Below, piece by piece: positions 1 through 7,777 of a DNA stretch of 14,073 bases. This DNA is from Spirochaetales bacterium (lineage in GTDB: Bacteria; Spirochaetota; Spirochaetia; DSM-27196; SLST01). The translations under genes and the position numbers were made by a program. The notes under the pieces were generated by a model. It made no database searches and was not told the origin of the DNA. It was given only the letters and a program-made list of their open reading frames with translations. Numbering within the stretch: the first letter of the stretch is position 1; the number at the start of each line of letters is the position of its first letter. Where the stretch lies: assembly GCA_007130265.1 (NCBI GenBank), contig SLST01000093.1, positions 1 to 14,073 of the forward strand. The letters are read 5' to 3'.

Positions 1-230
1 CGAATCCGCTTCGCTCCCTGCGAACACATGGGAACGCAGTAGCCGCACGAGATGCACTCGGATGCGATGATATCGGCCTGTCCGCTGCGCACCTGGATCG
101 CCTTGGTGGGACAGGTGCGAACGCACGAATAACACTTCCTGCACCGCTCGGCCACCGTGTAGACCGCGAGCGTATCGTCACTCGCCGTGCCGTAGCGTGA
201 CCTGGTGGTTCGTACTGTCGGGCCTGCCAT
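1..230 (-). CDS. 2x[4Fe-4S] protein, N-terminal part of a probable sensory [FeFe]-hydrogenase-like protein (partial)
   Basis: Only the first 76 residues are present; the gene continues beyond the left edge. Two classic [4Fe-4S] motifs are visible: C30-x2-C33-x2-C36-x3-C40-P and C59-x2-C62-x2-C65-x3-C69. They are preceded by a short polar stretch and the segment VYTVAERC. Ferredoxin-like N-termini with this look precede an iron-only hydrogenase C-terminal domain, often with PAS domains, in sensory (HsfB-type) hydrogenases of anaerobes. That assignment is from memory of the family, because the catalytic part is off-window. The chosen start is ATG at 230, with GGAG four bases upstream. An in-frame GTG lies six codons further upstream but has no ribosome binding site. 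The gene is on the same strand as, and 80 bases downstream of, the GH42 gene; no terminator was seen between them. It could instead be another bacterial ferredoxin-domain oxidoreductase. Confidence 0.7.
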   Translation of the reverse strand, partial: MAGPTVRTTRSRYGTASDDTLAVYTVAERCRKCYSCVRTCPTKAIQVRSGQADIIASECISCGYCVPMCSQGAKRI

Positions 231-310
231 GGCACTCCATGCTACCACGGAGGTGGAGCGAAGGCCAGGTCCGTCGTGGCGTGCCATCCGCTTTCTCTTG
301 CCGCTTCGCC

Positions 311-2484
311 CTACTCAACGAGGTACAGCCCGCAGCCGTACTCCTTCAGTGAGACATGAACGCGGAACCTGCCGGATTCCACGCCCGTCCGGACTTCATC
401 GCCGGTGATGAGGTCGGTTGCCTTCCCCCGGTGGGTCGCGGCTTCGCCGGGGTCGACGGCCACCTTGGTCGCTTCCGGGCCATTGTTGACGGCCACGAGA
501 AGACTCCGGCTCCCGGCGCGTAACACGTCGGCCCGCACCTCAGGCCGGTCTGTGAGCACGGCGGGACGCGCACCGCTCAGTTCCACGAGGTCCGCGATGA
601 GCCCCGAGGCCGCCACGTCCCGGCCGTCGAAGTACGCGTGGCCGAGCAGTGTGCCAACGAGGATGGCTTGCCCCTGGCCATGCGCGGCCCGGGTGATGGC
701 GATCCGGCCGTCCTCGAACCGGGCGAGCGGCGTGGCGCGCTCGGGTACGAGCCCGTCGGCGAAACGGTAGCCGGACACGCGGTCTGCGGTCCTCACGTGA
801 GTCAACGATTCGGTGACCCGTAGCGGGACGTGGTCGCTGGCGATGCCTGTTCGGCCGGGAAGGTCCTTGTACTGATCGAACGCCGTCGCGCCCGAGGTGC
901 GCAGACCTTCCCTGGCGCCGAAGACCTCGTCGAACCCGAACCCCGGGACGCGCAGCGAGTGGAGACCGTCGGACTGGCGGACACTGCCAAAGAATGCCTC
1001 CGAGACGAGCGTGCCCCCGGCCGCGATCCACGCTTCAAGCCGCGCGGCCACGGCGTCCTCAATGTAGTAGGGGAACGGGTAGTAGATCGCCTTGTACCGG
1101 CTGATATCCTGCTCCAGCAGGAACTCAGTTGAGACAACATCAACGTTATGCTGTCTCGCATAGAGCGCGAGGTAGGCGCCCTCCACGGACTTGTGGTGAC
1201 GCTCGATCGAACGACCGGCGCACCAGTCGAAGAGCTGGTTGCGCGTGCCGTTGACCACGGCGACTTCCGCCGGAAGCGGTTGGGCCCGCATGACGGTGGG
1301 GGCATGGCGCTGGAGCGCGTCGTTGATGCGCACGACGAACTCGAGCCACGGCGTCGGCCCGCCCTCAAGGTCGGTGAGGCCCCATGCCGGTGACTCCGTA
1401 CCGAGGGTTTCGGGGCGATACTGCCAGAAGAGAAACCCCTTGACGCCGCGCGCGAGTGGGACGAGGATGTGGCGCTTCATCGCCTCGAAATCCAGCACAG
1501 GAGGGCAGTTGTAGGTGCTGCCGGGAATGGCGTGGATCTCCGCGTTGATGACCGGCTTGCCCGGCGCCGCGGAGCAAGTGACCGCTGCAGCGAAAGGGGG
1601 GCTACCCAAGCTGTTGCCGAACAGGTCGCACAGGGCGGCCAGGCGGTACTCGTCACTCGCGCAGGTCACCATGTTGAAGTAGGGCATAGGTACGGTGTGA
1701 ACCATGACGGGGGTATCTGCGTCGTGCAGCCGAATCGCGTCGACCCGCATGCGCAGTTCATCGACCATGACATCCACAAAGAACATCCGCCAGTCGATCA
1801 TGTCGCTGAAGGTGCCGGGATTTCGCGGCACTTCCACCTCGTCCCAGTGCCGGTAGTTGCGATTCCAGCCCGCGTTGAGCGCTTCCACGCTTCCGTACCT
1901 GGCTCGCAGCCACTCCGCGAAGGCGGCGAGCGCGTACGGCGAATAGTCCACGAGTGTGGGCAGGTCCGGCTCGCGGAAGGTGAACCCGTTCAGCTCCGGC
2001 TCGTTCCACAGGTCCCAGATGGAGAGGGCCGGATGCGAACCGAGCCGTTTCGCCAGTTCTTCGGTGAACGCGCGCCGCGCCTCCAGGCTTTCCGGGTGCA
2101 CAGGTAGGACGGCCCCGGCGAGCCGCCCACCTGCCGGCACGCGGACACGGCCGGTTCGATCCGTGTGCCGTTGTTGGTGACCATGACGGAGTCCGGGTAC
2201 TTGCGGTAGAGCCAGGCGGGCGCCACGTCGTAGATGGCGTTGACAACCACCCTGAGGCCGTTGGTGTGCGACAGGTCGAGCAGCCTGGACAGGTCCGAGA
2301 AATCATACACGCCTTCGGCCGGATTGTTCCACCGCCATTGCGCCCAGATCTTGATGGTGTTGAAGCCGTGTTCGTGTATGCGTGCGAGGTCGAGCTCCCA
2401 CTGGTCGGGCTTTGGTGTTGGCGCCCGGTAATACTGCGCCCCGAACGGGACGAACTGGTCCTCGAGTACCCTTCTCTCCTCCAC
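311..2484 (-). pseudogene. Beta-galactosidase, glycoside hydrolase family 42 type, frameshifted
   Basis: Two overlapping minus frames together make one GH42-like enzyme, which would hydrolyse beta-galactosides or related glycosides. Frame one (start GTG 2484, about 129 residues) carries the N-terminal barrel strands, including IKIWAQWRW and NAIYDVAPAWLYRKYPDS, up to CRQVGGSPG. The homology then continues from HPESLEARRAF in the other frame to the stop at 311. The span is 2174 bases, one short of 725 codons, so a single-base deletion near 2098 explains it. In the repaired numbering the acid/base Glu is about 162 (WDLWNEPEL) and the likely nucleophile about 316 (KPVINAEIHA). GFLFWQYRPE follows, then a GATase-like trimerisation domain (about 410-610) and a C-terminal beta domain. 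There is no signal peptide, so it is cytoplasmic. The start is supported by AGGAGGG just upstream. The break may be real decay or a sequencing error; all other family features look intact. Confidence 0.85.
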
Positions 2485-2487
2485 GAT

Positions 2488-2494
2488 CCCTCCT
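2488..2494 (-). promoter_or_regulatory. Shine-Dalgarno site fixing the GTG start of the GH42 gene
   Basis: AGGAGGG on the minus strand, three bases before the GTG at 2484. No ATG in this frame has an equal site, so it decides the start. Confidence 0.6.
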
Positions 2495-2507
2495 GCAATG
2501 TCCCCGC

Positions 2508-2536
2508 ACCATAGTGCGAACCGAAACGTCTTACCA
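2508..2536 (-). promoter_or_regulatory. Candidate sigma70-type promoter for the GH42 gene
   Basis: On the minus strand TGGTAA (2536-2531) and TATGGT (2513-2508) are separated by 17 bases and sit about 24 bases before the GTG start. The match is 3/6 at -35 and 4/6 at -10. Optimal spacing and position support it; the sequence match alone is modest. Confidence 0.35.
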
Positions 2537-2565
2537 GCCCCCTACTGCGGTTCTTGGCGAGCGTC

Positions 2566-2594
2566 TGGACTCCCGGTCAAGCGCTCTGTATGCT
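2566..2594 (+). promoter_or_regulatory. Candidate promoter of the MoxR-type operon, possibly giving a leaderless transcript
   Basis: TGGACT (2566-2571) and TATGCT (2589-2594) are spaced by 17 bases, with 4/6 matches each. A start of transcription seven bases after the -10 box would fall on the GTG at 2601, the first codon of the DUF4129 gene. No good Shine-Dalgarno sequence precedes that codon. The promoter is divergent from that of the GH42 gene. Confidence 0.4.
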
Positions 2595-2600
2595 GAGCTC

Positions 2601-3476
2601 GTGACCCGCACCGCCGCGATCGCGATCGCTGTTATCCTTGCCCTCATCGTGCTCGCGCTGGGCGTCGAGTCGCTGCGGTTCGGTACCGGCTACCGTATTC
2701 GGACTCCGGAGGGCCGCCTGGAGGCCCCCGGCGCAGGTGAGCTGGACGTTGAAGGGGCGGTGGCCGGACACCGGATCATCGTGCGGGTCCTCGTGTTCGC
2801 CACAGCGGCGCTCATCGTCATCTCGCTCTTCTTCAAGACCTACCGCCGGCAGCTCCTGCGCTCTGCGATCCTGGTCGGCATCGCGCTTATTGCGCTGAGC
2901 TTCATCAACCCGACGCCGCCGGAGCACGAGGCGAGAACCGAGCAGGAGGGCGGCGCTGCCCTGGGGCCTCCGGGCGCCGGCGGCGGGCCTGCGGTTGACC
3001 CGCAGGACGTGATCACCGACGAGGTGTCCCCGGCGGTGACGTACGTGGTGAGTGTCATGGTGGTGGCTCTGGGAGCGTTCTTGATTGTCATGATCCTCCG
3101 GATCCGCCGACGACGCCGGGGCTCAGGAGACCTCCGTGACCTGCTCGCGGATCAGGCCGAACGCGCTCTCGAGTCGCTCGACCCGGCGAGCCCGCGCTCC
3201 TATCCCGACGCAATTACCGAGTGCTACGCTCGGATGCAGGACGCCGTGCGCGAAGCGCACGGGGTCTCCCGACACGCCGCGATGACGCCGCGGGAGTTCC
3301 TGTCGGCGGTCGTATCCGCAGGGGTACCGCTCGAGGCGATGCAGGTTCTCACACAGCTGTTCGAAGAGGTGAAGTACGGCAATCGTCCTCCTGATGCCTC
3401 TGCCGTGCAGCGTGCGCGCAGCGCCCTCCAATCGATCGCCTCCACGTGTCGTGATGTCCGCGAGGCGGCATCGTGA
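2601..3476 (+). CDS. Membrane protein with C-terminal DUF4129 domain
   Basis: A 291-residue protein and first gene of the MoxR operon. Predicted membrane segments lie near residues 4-22, 59-77, 85-102 and 147-166. A Pro/Gly-rich extracytoplasmic loop (about 104-140) lies before the last segment, which is followed by an RIRRRRR stop-transfer stretch. The cytoplasmic tail (about 175-290) matches DUF4129: a helix around YPDAITECYARMQ, then TPREFLSAV (229-237), then LTQLFEEVKYG (250-260). DUF4129 domains usually sit at the C-terminus of transglutaminase-like proteins or stand alone beside MoxR and DUF58; the biochemical role is unknown. GTG 2601 was chosen because it opens directly into the first membrane helix. 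The frame stays open upstream, but that part looks non-coding and lies over the divergent promoters. The stop overlaps the next start by four bases (GTGA). Confidence 0.8.
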   Translation: MTRTAAIAIAVILALIVLALGVESLRFGTGYRIRTPEGRLEAPGAGELDVEGAVAGHRIIVRVLVFATAALIVISLFFKTYRRQLLRSAILVGIALIALSFINPTPPEHEARTEQEGGAALGPPGAGGGPAVDPQDVITDEVSPAVTYVVSVMVVALGAFLIVMILRIRRRRRGSGDLRDLLADQAERALESLDPASPRSYPDAITECYARMQDAVREAHGVSRHAAMTPREFLSAVVSAGVPLEAMQVLTQLFEEVKYGNRPPDASAVQRARSALQSIASTCRDVREAAS

Positions 3477-4075
3477 GGATCACTCGTGGCCGGGTGAAGC
3501 CAGCGCTGATCGGGGCAGGAGCCGCGGTGGTCATCGCACTCGCGCTGGCTGCGTGGCTCGTGCGCGACGCCGTGCGCGACGCGATCGTTCGCCCGGCCTT
3601 TATTGCCGTGCAGTGGGTCCTCCTGTACCTGCACAGCGTGCCGCAGGAGTTTTTCTGGCTCCTGCTCCTGGGTGTGGGCGTCTACACGGCCGTGCGATCG
3701 ATGAGGCGGCCGAGCAGGCCACGGCGCCGTGCGCCGCAGCCCTACCGGCCGCAGAGCGGCATCGCGGAGGAGCTGCTCGGCTGGACGAGAAAGGCCGGTC
3801 GCAACCCGTACTACCGCAGGCGTCTTGCCGAGCTGCTTGCCCGCGAGCTGTGCCGCTCGAGGCGCCTGCGGTGTGATCGCACCCGGTTGCTCGAGAGCCT
3901 CGCACGCGAGGGGGTGCCTGTGCCGAGATATCTTGAGATCTACCTGGGTGAGCAGCGGCAAACCGGGTGGCGCGAGCGCCTGCCGGGACTCCGGAAGAGA
4001 CAGATAGCGATCGAGCTTCAGCGCCTCGAGGAAGCGGTGAGCGCCGTCGAGGAACAGGTGGGAGTACATGGATAA
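3473..4075 (+). CDS. Hypothetical two-pass membrane protein in the MoxR operon
   Basis: A 200-residue protein I do not recognise. Hydrophobic segments lie near residues 10-29 and 40-70; the second is long enough for two passes or a re-entrant loop. A very basic linker (RRPSRPRRRAP) follows, then a cytoplasmic helical domain rich in Arg, Leu and Glu up to the end. That domain contains a small tryptophan-anchored repeat region (LLGWTRKAGRNPYYRRRL, then LLARELCRSRRLRCDRTRLL). The start GTG 3473 overlaps the DUF4129 stop (GTGA). The end overlaps the MoxR start by eight bases, so the three genes are almost certainly translationally coupled. By position it should be a partner of the MoxR and DUF58 proteins. 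The cytoplasmic part may be a diverged counterpart of the helical tail seen in its upstream neighbour, but I cannot establish homology by eye. Confidence 0.7.
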   Translation: MRITRGRVKPALIGAGAAVVIALALAAWLVRDAVRDAIVRPAFIAVQWVLLYLHSVPQEFFWLLLLGVGVYTAVRSMRRPSRPRRRAPQPYRPQSGIAEELLGWTRKAGRNPYYRRRLAELLARELCRSRRLRCDRTRLLESLAREGVPVPRYLEIYLGEQRQTGWRERLPGLRKRQIAIELQRLEEAVSAVEEQVGVHG

Positions 4076-5048
4076 CAATGCAGCGTCTCAGACAAGGGCG
4101 GTTGACGATGTGCGTGCGATCTGCGCGCGCATCGTGGCGGAGATCGAACGCGCGATAATCGGAAAGCGCGAGGTGATCGAGGACGTCCTGACGGCCTTTC
4201 TCGCCGGCGGACACGTGCTCTTCGAGGACCTGCCCGGTCTGGGAAAGACGATGACGGCCAAGAGCCTTGCGACATCGCTCGGCCTGTCGTTCAAGCGGAT
4301 CCAGTTCACGCCCGATCTGTTGCCCGGAGACATTACGGGTGGGTACATCTACAACCGGAAGAACGAAGTGTTCGACCTGCGCCAGGGCCCAATCTTCGCG
4401 AACTTCCTCCTCGCAGACGAGATCAACCGCGCCTCGCCTCGCACCCAGTCCGCTCTGCTCGAAGCGATGCAGGAACGGCACGTGACCATCGAGGGCGAGA
4501 CGATCGACCTGCCGGATCCGTTCACCGTCGTCGCCACGCAGAACCCAATCGAGTACGAGGGAACCTTTCCGCTGCCGGAAGCGCAGCTCGACCGTTTCAT
4601 GGTCCGTCTTTCGGTGGGTTACCCCGGCGCGGAAGCGGAGCAGGAGATCCTCTCGAGGCGACGCGAACGGAAGACGGCGGAAGTCGTCATTCGGCCTGCA
4701 GTGGAGGCCGCGGAGATCCGCGCGATGCGCCGCGCGATCGAAGAGATCCATCTCTCGTCGGACATCGAGCGCTATATCGTGGCAATCGTCGGCGGCACCC
4801 GACGCGATCGGCGCGTAGCGGTGGGCTCGAGCCCGCGGGGCGCTCTCGCGCTGCAGGATCTCTCGCGCGCCCACGCGGCCATCCACGGACGCGGCTACGT
4901 CATCCCCGACGACGTGAAGAAGTTCGCCGCGCCGGCACTCGCACACCGACTGGTGCTCGTTCCCGAGCTGTGGACCGAACGCGGCGCCGCGCCCGACATC
5001 GTTCGATCGCTGGTGGACACCACGCCTGTTCCGGTGGTGTCAGAGTAG
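4068..5048 (+). CDS. MoxR family AAA+ ATPase
   Basis: A 326-residue cytoplasmic ATPase of full family length. Visible motifs are Walker A DLPGLGKT (54-61, Lys60), Walker B LLADEINRA (114-122, Asp117/Glu118), and the family stretch SPRTQSALLEAMQE after it. Sensor 1 is ATQNPIEYEGTFPLPEAQ (Asn159), followed by LDRF (Arg176, likely finger). A sensor-2-like GSSPRGALAL lies in the C-terminal helical lid. MoxR proteins act as ATP-driven chaperones that help mature or insert metal cofactors or assemble complexes, commonly with VWA proteins. The DUF58 protein next door is the expected partner. The ATG at 4068 overlaps the upstream stop and has GGGAG close before it. All catalytic residues are present, so it should be active; the client is unknown. 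Confidence 0.95.
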   Translation: MDNNAASQTRAVDDVRAICARIVAEIERAIIGKREVIEDVLTAFLAGGHVLFEDLPGLGKTMTAKSLATSLGLSFKRIQFTPDLLPGDITGGYIYNRKNEVFDLRQGPIFANFLLADEINRASPRTQSALLEAMQERHVTIEGETIDLPDPFTVVATQNPIEYEGTFPLPEAQLDRFMVRLSVGYPGAEAEQEILSRRRERKTAEVVIRPAVEAAEIRAMRRAIEEIHLSSDIERYIVAIVGGTRRDRRVAVGSSPRGALALQDLSRAHAAIHGRGYVIPDDVKKFAAPALAHRLVLVPELWTERGAAPDIVRSLVDTTPVPVVSE

Positions 5049-5053
5049 GCGCC

Positions 5054-6325
5054 ATGATCTACGGCGCGCTCGCCTTCACGTTCCTGCTCACCGGGCTGGG
5101 GATCCGCAGCGGGACACTCATCGCTTTCGCCGCGGTTTTCGTCGCGACGCTCGCGGCAACGAGGCTCCGCGAACCGGCGCCCCCGGAGCTCGATGTGCGC
5201 CGGGAGTTGGAGTCGCGCCGCGTCGGGCAAGGCGGACCGGTCAGCGTGACGCTGCGTGTGACGAACACCGGAGAGTCCCTTCCTTCGCTGGTTCTGGCCG
5301 ACGAGGTACCGCGTGGTCTCGCGGTCAGATCCGGCTCGCCGCGGCAGATGGTCCGGCTCGCCGCAGGCGAAACGTTCACCTACCGCTACGCGGTGAGCGG
5401 CAGACGCGGCCGCTACCGCTTTGGTCGATTCGAGGCGCGCTCCTACGGATTCGCCGCCGAGCACGTGCGCCTCGCCGAGCACACCGTCTACGGCGAGCTC
5501 ACCGGACTGCCGCCGCGACACGCGGTCGAGGCGGTTCCGCTCCTCCCGCGAAGAACGCTGCTCTACCACGGACCGATACGCGCCGGAGTTCCCGGCGAGG
5601 GCATCGACTTCTTCGATGTGCGCGAGTACGCGGAGGGCGATCCAATCCGCCGCATCAACTGGCGCGCCTCCGCGCGCCATGAAAACCGGCTGTTCACCAC
5701 CGACTTCGAGCGCGAGCGCATCGCTGAGGTCGGCATCATCGTCGACGGCCGGCTCGGCCGCAACCCGATTGCACAAGGGGTCTCGCTCTTCGAGTACAGT
5801 GTCGCCGCGGCGGTGAGTCTCTCGGACTCGCTGCTCGCAGACGGTCACCGCGTTGGCCTCATAACGATCGGAACGGGGCTCTCGTGGACGTTCCCCGGCT
5901 ACGGGAAGCGGCAGGCGGAGCGCATCTACACCGCGCTCGCGAACGCCGCCGAAGGCGACAGCGCGGTGTTCGACTCCCTCGATTCGGTGCCGACGCGGGT
6001 ACTGCCCGCGAGCTCGCAGGTAATCGTGATCTCTCCGGTGGGCGGCGACGACGTGCGAGCGCTCAACGTCATGGCCGCCCGCGGCTACTCAGTGGTCGTC
6101 GTGCGTCCGGACCCGCTGTCGCTCGAATCGCCTCGGCCGGCGCCGGTCCGCGAAGCGGCCATCGCGGCGAGGCTCCTGCGGATCGACCGGGTGCTCACGG
6201 TGCGTGAGCTCGAGCGGGTAGGCGTCCCGGTCGTCTCCTGGGACGTGAAGGAGCCGTTCGAGGCGTGCATCCGGGCGAACATACCACGCCTGCAGATCTG
6301 GCGTGCACGGAGGGTGCTGCGGTGA
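5054..6325 (+). CDS. DUF58 domain-containing protein (VWA-like)
   Basis: A 423-residue protein. Two membrane helices (about 3-18 and 20-36) are followed by a beta-rich region (45-175) containing the VSVTLRVTNTGE strand typical of the family. The DUF58 signature comes next: GIDFFDVREYAEGDPIRRIN-WRASAR (183-207). A von Willebrand A-like fold then starts at EVGIIVDG (225-232). The metal-site motif DxSxS is not intact: Asp231 is followed by GRLG, so classic MIDAS binding is doubtful, as in many DUF58 proteins. The ATG at 5054 is five bases after the MoxR stop. The frame is open further upstream but overlaps the MoxR coding end. The protein ends in GTGA, overlapping the next start by four bases. 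It is the expected VWA-type partner of the MoxR ATPase at the membrane. Confidence 0.9.
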   Translation: MIYGALAFTFLLTGLGIRSGTLIAFAAVFVATLAATRLREPAPPELDVRRELESRRVGQGGPVSVTLRVTNTGESLPSLVLADEVPRGLAVRSGSPRQMVRLAAGETFTYRYAVSGRRGRYRFGRFEARSYGFAAEHVRLAEHTVYGELTGLPPRHAVEAVPLLPRRTLLYHGPIRAGVPGEGIDFFDVREYAEGDPIRRINWRASARHENRLFTTDFERERIAEVGIIVDGRLGRNPIAQGVSLFEYSVAAAVSLSDSLLADGHRVGLITIGTGLSWTFPGYGKRQAERIYTALANAAEGDSAVFDSLDSVPTRVLPASSQVIVISPVGGDDVRALNVMAARGYSVVVVRPDPLSLESPRPAPVREAAIAARLLRIDRVLTVRELERVGVPVVSWDVKEPFEACIRANIPRLQIWRARRVLR

Positions 6326-6819
6326 CGGATCTACGTACCGTGCGATGGGAGCGCCTGGCCGGCCCGGGGGCGGCTCTCGCTGTGGCAGCGAGCAGCGCGC
6401 TCGCCGGACAACCGATCGTCGCGCTTGCAGCCGTGCTGTTGTGCCTGCTCTGGTACCGGGCCGATCGGCGGCGCCGTTCAGCGACGGCCGCCGCCTGTTT
6501 CGTCGCGGTCTGCCTGCTCGCCGTCTTTGCGCTGGCCGGCGCGGGAGTCGGGCGGATCCTTTCCGGTCTCGGCGTCGCGGCGGCCGTCGTGGGACGTGCG
6601 GTCTCGCGCGCCACGGTCGCCGGCGATGGAGCCGAAGGCCCCGTCGACGAGATCGTCAGGCGCCATGCGATCGAGACGACGGTGGTCGCAGGGCCTGCGT
6701 CCGTCATCGCGCTGCTCGTGGGCCCGCTCGAGGCCGCCTTTGGCTTCTGGGGCTTGTTCTTCGTGGGGCTCGCCGCGGTCGCCGGCCTGAGCGCCCTGCT
6801 TCGTCGCGCACGCGGTTGA
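6322..6819 (+). CDS. Hypothetical multi-pass membrane protein, last gene of the MoxR operon
   Basis: A 165-residue, Ala/Val/Leu-rich protein with about five or six likely membrane helices (near 13-27, 30-45, 54-73, 78-95, 118-135, 139-160). A short charged loop lies between the fourth and fifth (DGAEGPVDEIVRRHAIE), and the C-terminus is RRARG. I recognise no family. The GTG start at 6322 overlaps the DUF58 stop (GTGA), showing translational coupling, so it belongs to the MoxR module. In many MoxR operons this position holds a membrane protein with a transglutaminase or VWA domain; neither is visible here. The frame is open before the GTG, but that part overlaps the DUF58 gene. Codon use is GC-rich like its neighbours. 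The reading frame is convincing; the function is unknown. Confidence 0.7.
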   Translation: MTDLRTVRWERLAGPGAALAVAASSALAGQPIVALAAVLLCLLWYRADRRRRSATAAACFVAVCLLAVFALAGAGVGRILSGLGVAAAVVGRAVSRATVAGDGAEGPVDEIVRRHAIETTVVAGPASVIALLVGPLEAAFGFWGLFFVGLAAVAGLSALLRRARG

Positions 6820-6882
6820 TCCCTCAGGCTGCGCCGCCGTCCCGATGAAATGGCACTTTCCGTCAATCACTCCATTTCTCAC

Positions 6883-6911
6883 TTGCATTCCTCCCGGCGT
6901 GGTGCGATATT
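6883..6911 (+). promoter_or_regulatory. Candidate promoter of the amino-acid ABC importer operon
   Basis: TTGCAT (6883-6888) and GATATT (6906-6911) are spaced by 17 bases, in the only AT-richer patch of the 122-base gap. The match is 3/6 at -35 and 4/6 at -10. It leaves a leader of about 24 bases carrying GGAGG (6931-6935) before the ATG at 6942. Confidence 0.4.
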
Positions 6912-6941
6912 TCACAAATAAGCGACCAACGGAGGTTTGAT

Positions 6942-7775
6942 ATGAGACGAATACTGACAGCGATCGCTGTCTTGATTGTGGCGGTGTCGGCCGCCTGGGC
7001 CGGCGGTGCCCGCGAGGAGACTCGGCCGGAGGTGGCGCCGCTGCGGGTGGGTATGGATCTGCGCTACCCGCCGTTCGAAACGCAGGATTCGGCCGGCGTT
7101 CCGTTCGGCATAAGCGTAGACATCGCGGAGGCATTCGGAGAGCATGTTGGTCGTCCGGTCGAGATCATCGACACGAACTTCGCGTCGCTGATTCCTGCGC
7201 TGAACGCGGGTGAGATAGACGTGATCATCGCGTCGATGAGCCGCACGCCGGAGCGCGAGCAGGCGATCGATTTTTCCGAGCCGTACCTCTACTTCAAGAT
7301 CATCAGCCTGCTCAACCGCGACTTCGCCGACACACACGGAATCACGATCGACTCGCCCAAAGAAGCACTGACGGATCTGCCTGAAACGCGGTTCACCGGT
7401 ATCACCGGTCAGGTGTCTGCGAGTATCCCGGAGTCGCTTGGGTTCGAAGTGGAGATCGCGACAAATCTGGAGGCTGCTGTCCTGAACGTCGTGCAGGGAA
7501 GCTCCGACGTGCTCATGATGAGCGCTTTCCCGGTCACGCGCGGCCATCTGGCGAACCCTGAGGACACGATCGTGCTGTGGGATCCGTTCGTTTCAAGCCC
7601 GATCGCGATGGGCGTCCGCAAGGGTGAGGCGGAGCTGCTTGCGCAGGCCAACTCGTTCGTTGCGGCGATGTCGCAGCCCGGTGGGGTGTACGACCAGCTG
7701 CGGACGGAGTGGGACGACGAGGTCGAGAGCCGACTCGGGCGCTTCGGGCTCGAGTTCTTCATCAGCGAGAACTGA
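6942..7775 (+). CDS. Polar amino acid ABC transporter, substrate-binding protein (family 3)
   Basis: A 277-residue secreted binding protein that should capture an amino acid or similar small polar solute and hand it to the permease encoded next. The N-terminus is a signal peptide (MRR, hydrophobic 4-18, cleavage after AWA20), followed by GGAREE. There is no lipobox cysteine, so it would be periplasmic and free rather than a lipoprotein. Family features are LRVGMDLRYPPFE near the mature start, GISVDIAEAFGEHVGR, and IIASMSRTPEREQAIDFSEP with the usual Thr-Pro-x-Arg ligand-contact pattern. A second lobe crosses over around FTGITGQVSAS. The ATG at 6942 has GGAGG six bases upstream. The AWA-GGAREE style of leader is common in spirochaetes. 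The substrate cannot be read from the sequence. Confidence 0.9.
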   Translation: MRRILTAIAVLIVAVSAAWAGGAREETRPEVAPLRVGMDLRYPPFETQDSAGVPFGISVDIAEAFGEHVGRPVEIIDTNFASLIPALNAGEIDVIIASMSRTPEREQAIDFSEPYLYFKIISLLNRDFADTHGITIDSPKEALTDLPETRFTGITGQVSASIPESLGFEVEIATNLEAAVLNVVQGSSDVLMMSAFPVTRGHLANPEDTIVLWDPFVSSPIAMGVRKGEAELLAQANSFVAAMSQPGGVYDQLRTEWDDEVESRLGRFGLEFFISEN

Positions 7776-7777
7776 CC

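Noticed and set aside
229..287. Inverted repeat ATGGCAC/GTGCCAT spanning the start of the hydrogenase-like gene, considered as operator
   Set aside because: The arms are 45 bases apart and only seven bases long, which is chance level; no second copy was seen.
2382..2600. Upstream extension of the DUF4129 frame to an ATG at 2382
   Set aside because: It overlaps the conserved N-terminus of the divergent GH42 gene and both promoters; its translation is Arg/Pro-rich and unlike a protein N-terminus.
3600..4946. A 448-codon open frame on the minus strand opposite the MoxR operon
   Set aside because: It lies antisense to overlapping plus-strand genes with clear MoxR motifs, has Arg/His-rich composition and matches no family; it is a high-GC shadow frame.
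6847..6878. Inverted repeat GAAATGG/CCATTTC with an 18-base loop after the MoxR operon, considered as terminator
   Set aside because: Seven-base pairs at this spacing are expected by chance several times in 14 kb, the stem is AT-rich and the loop long, and no T-run follows.
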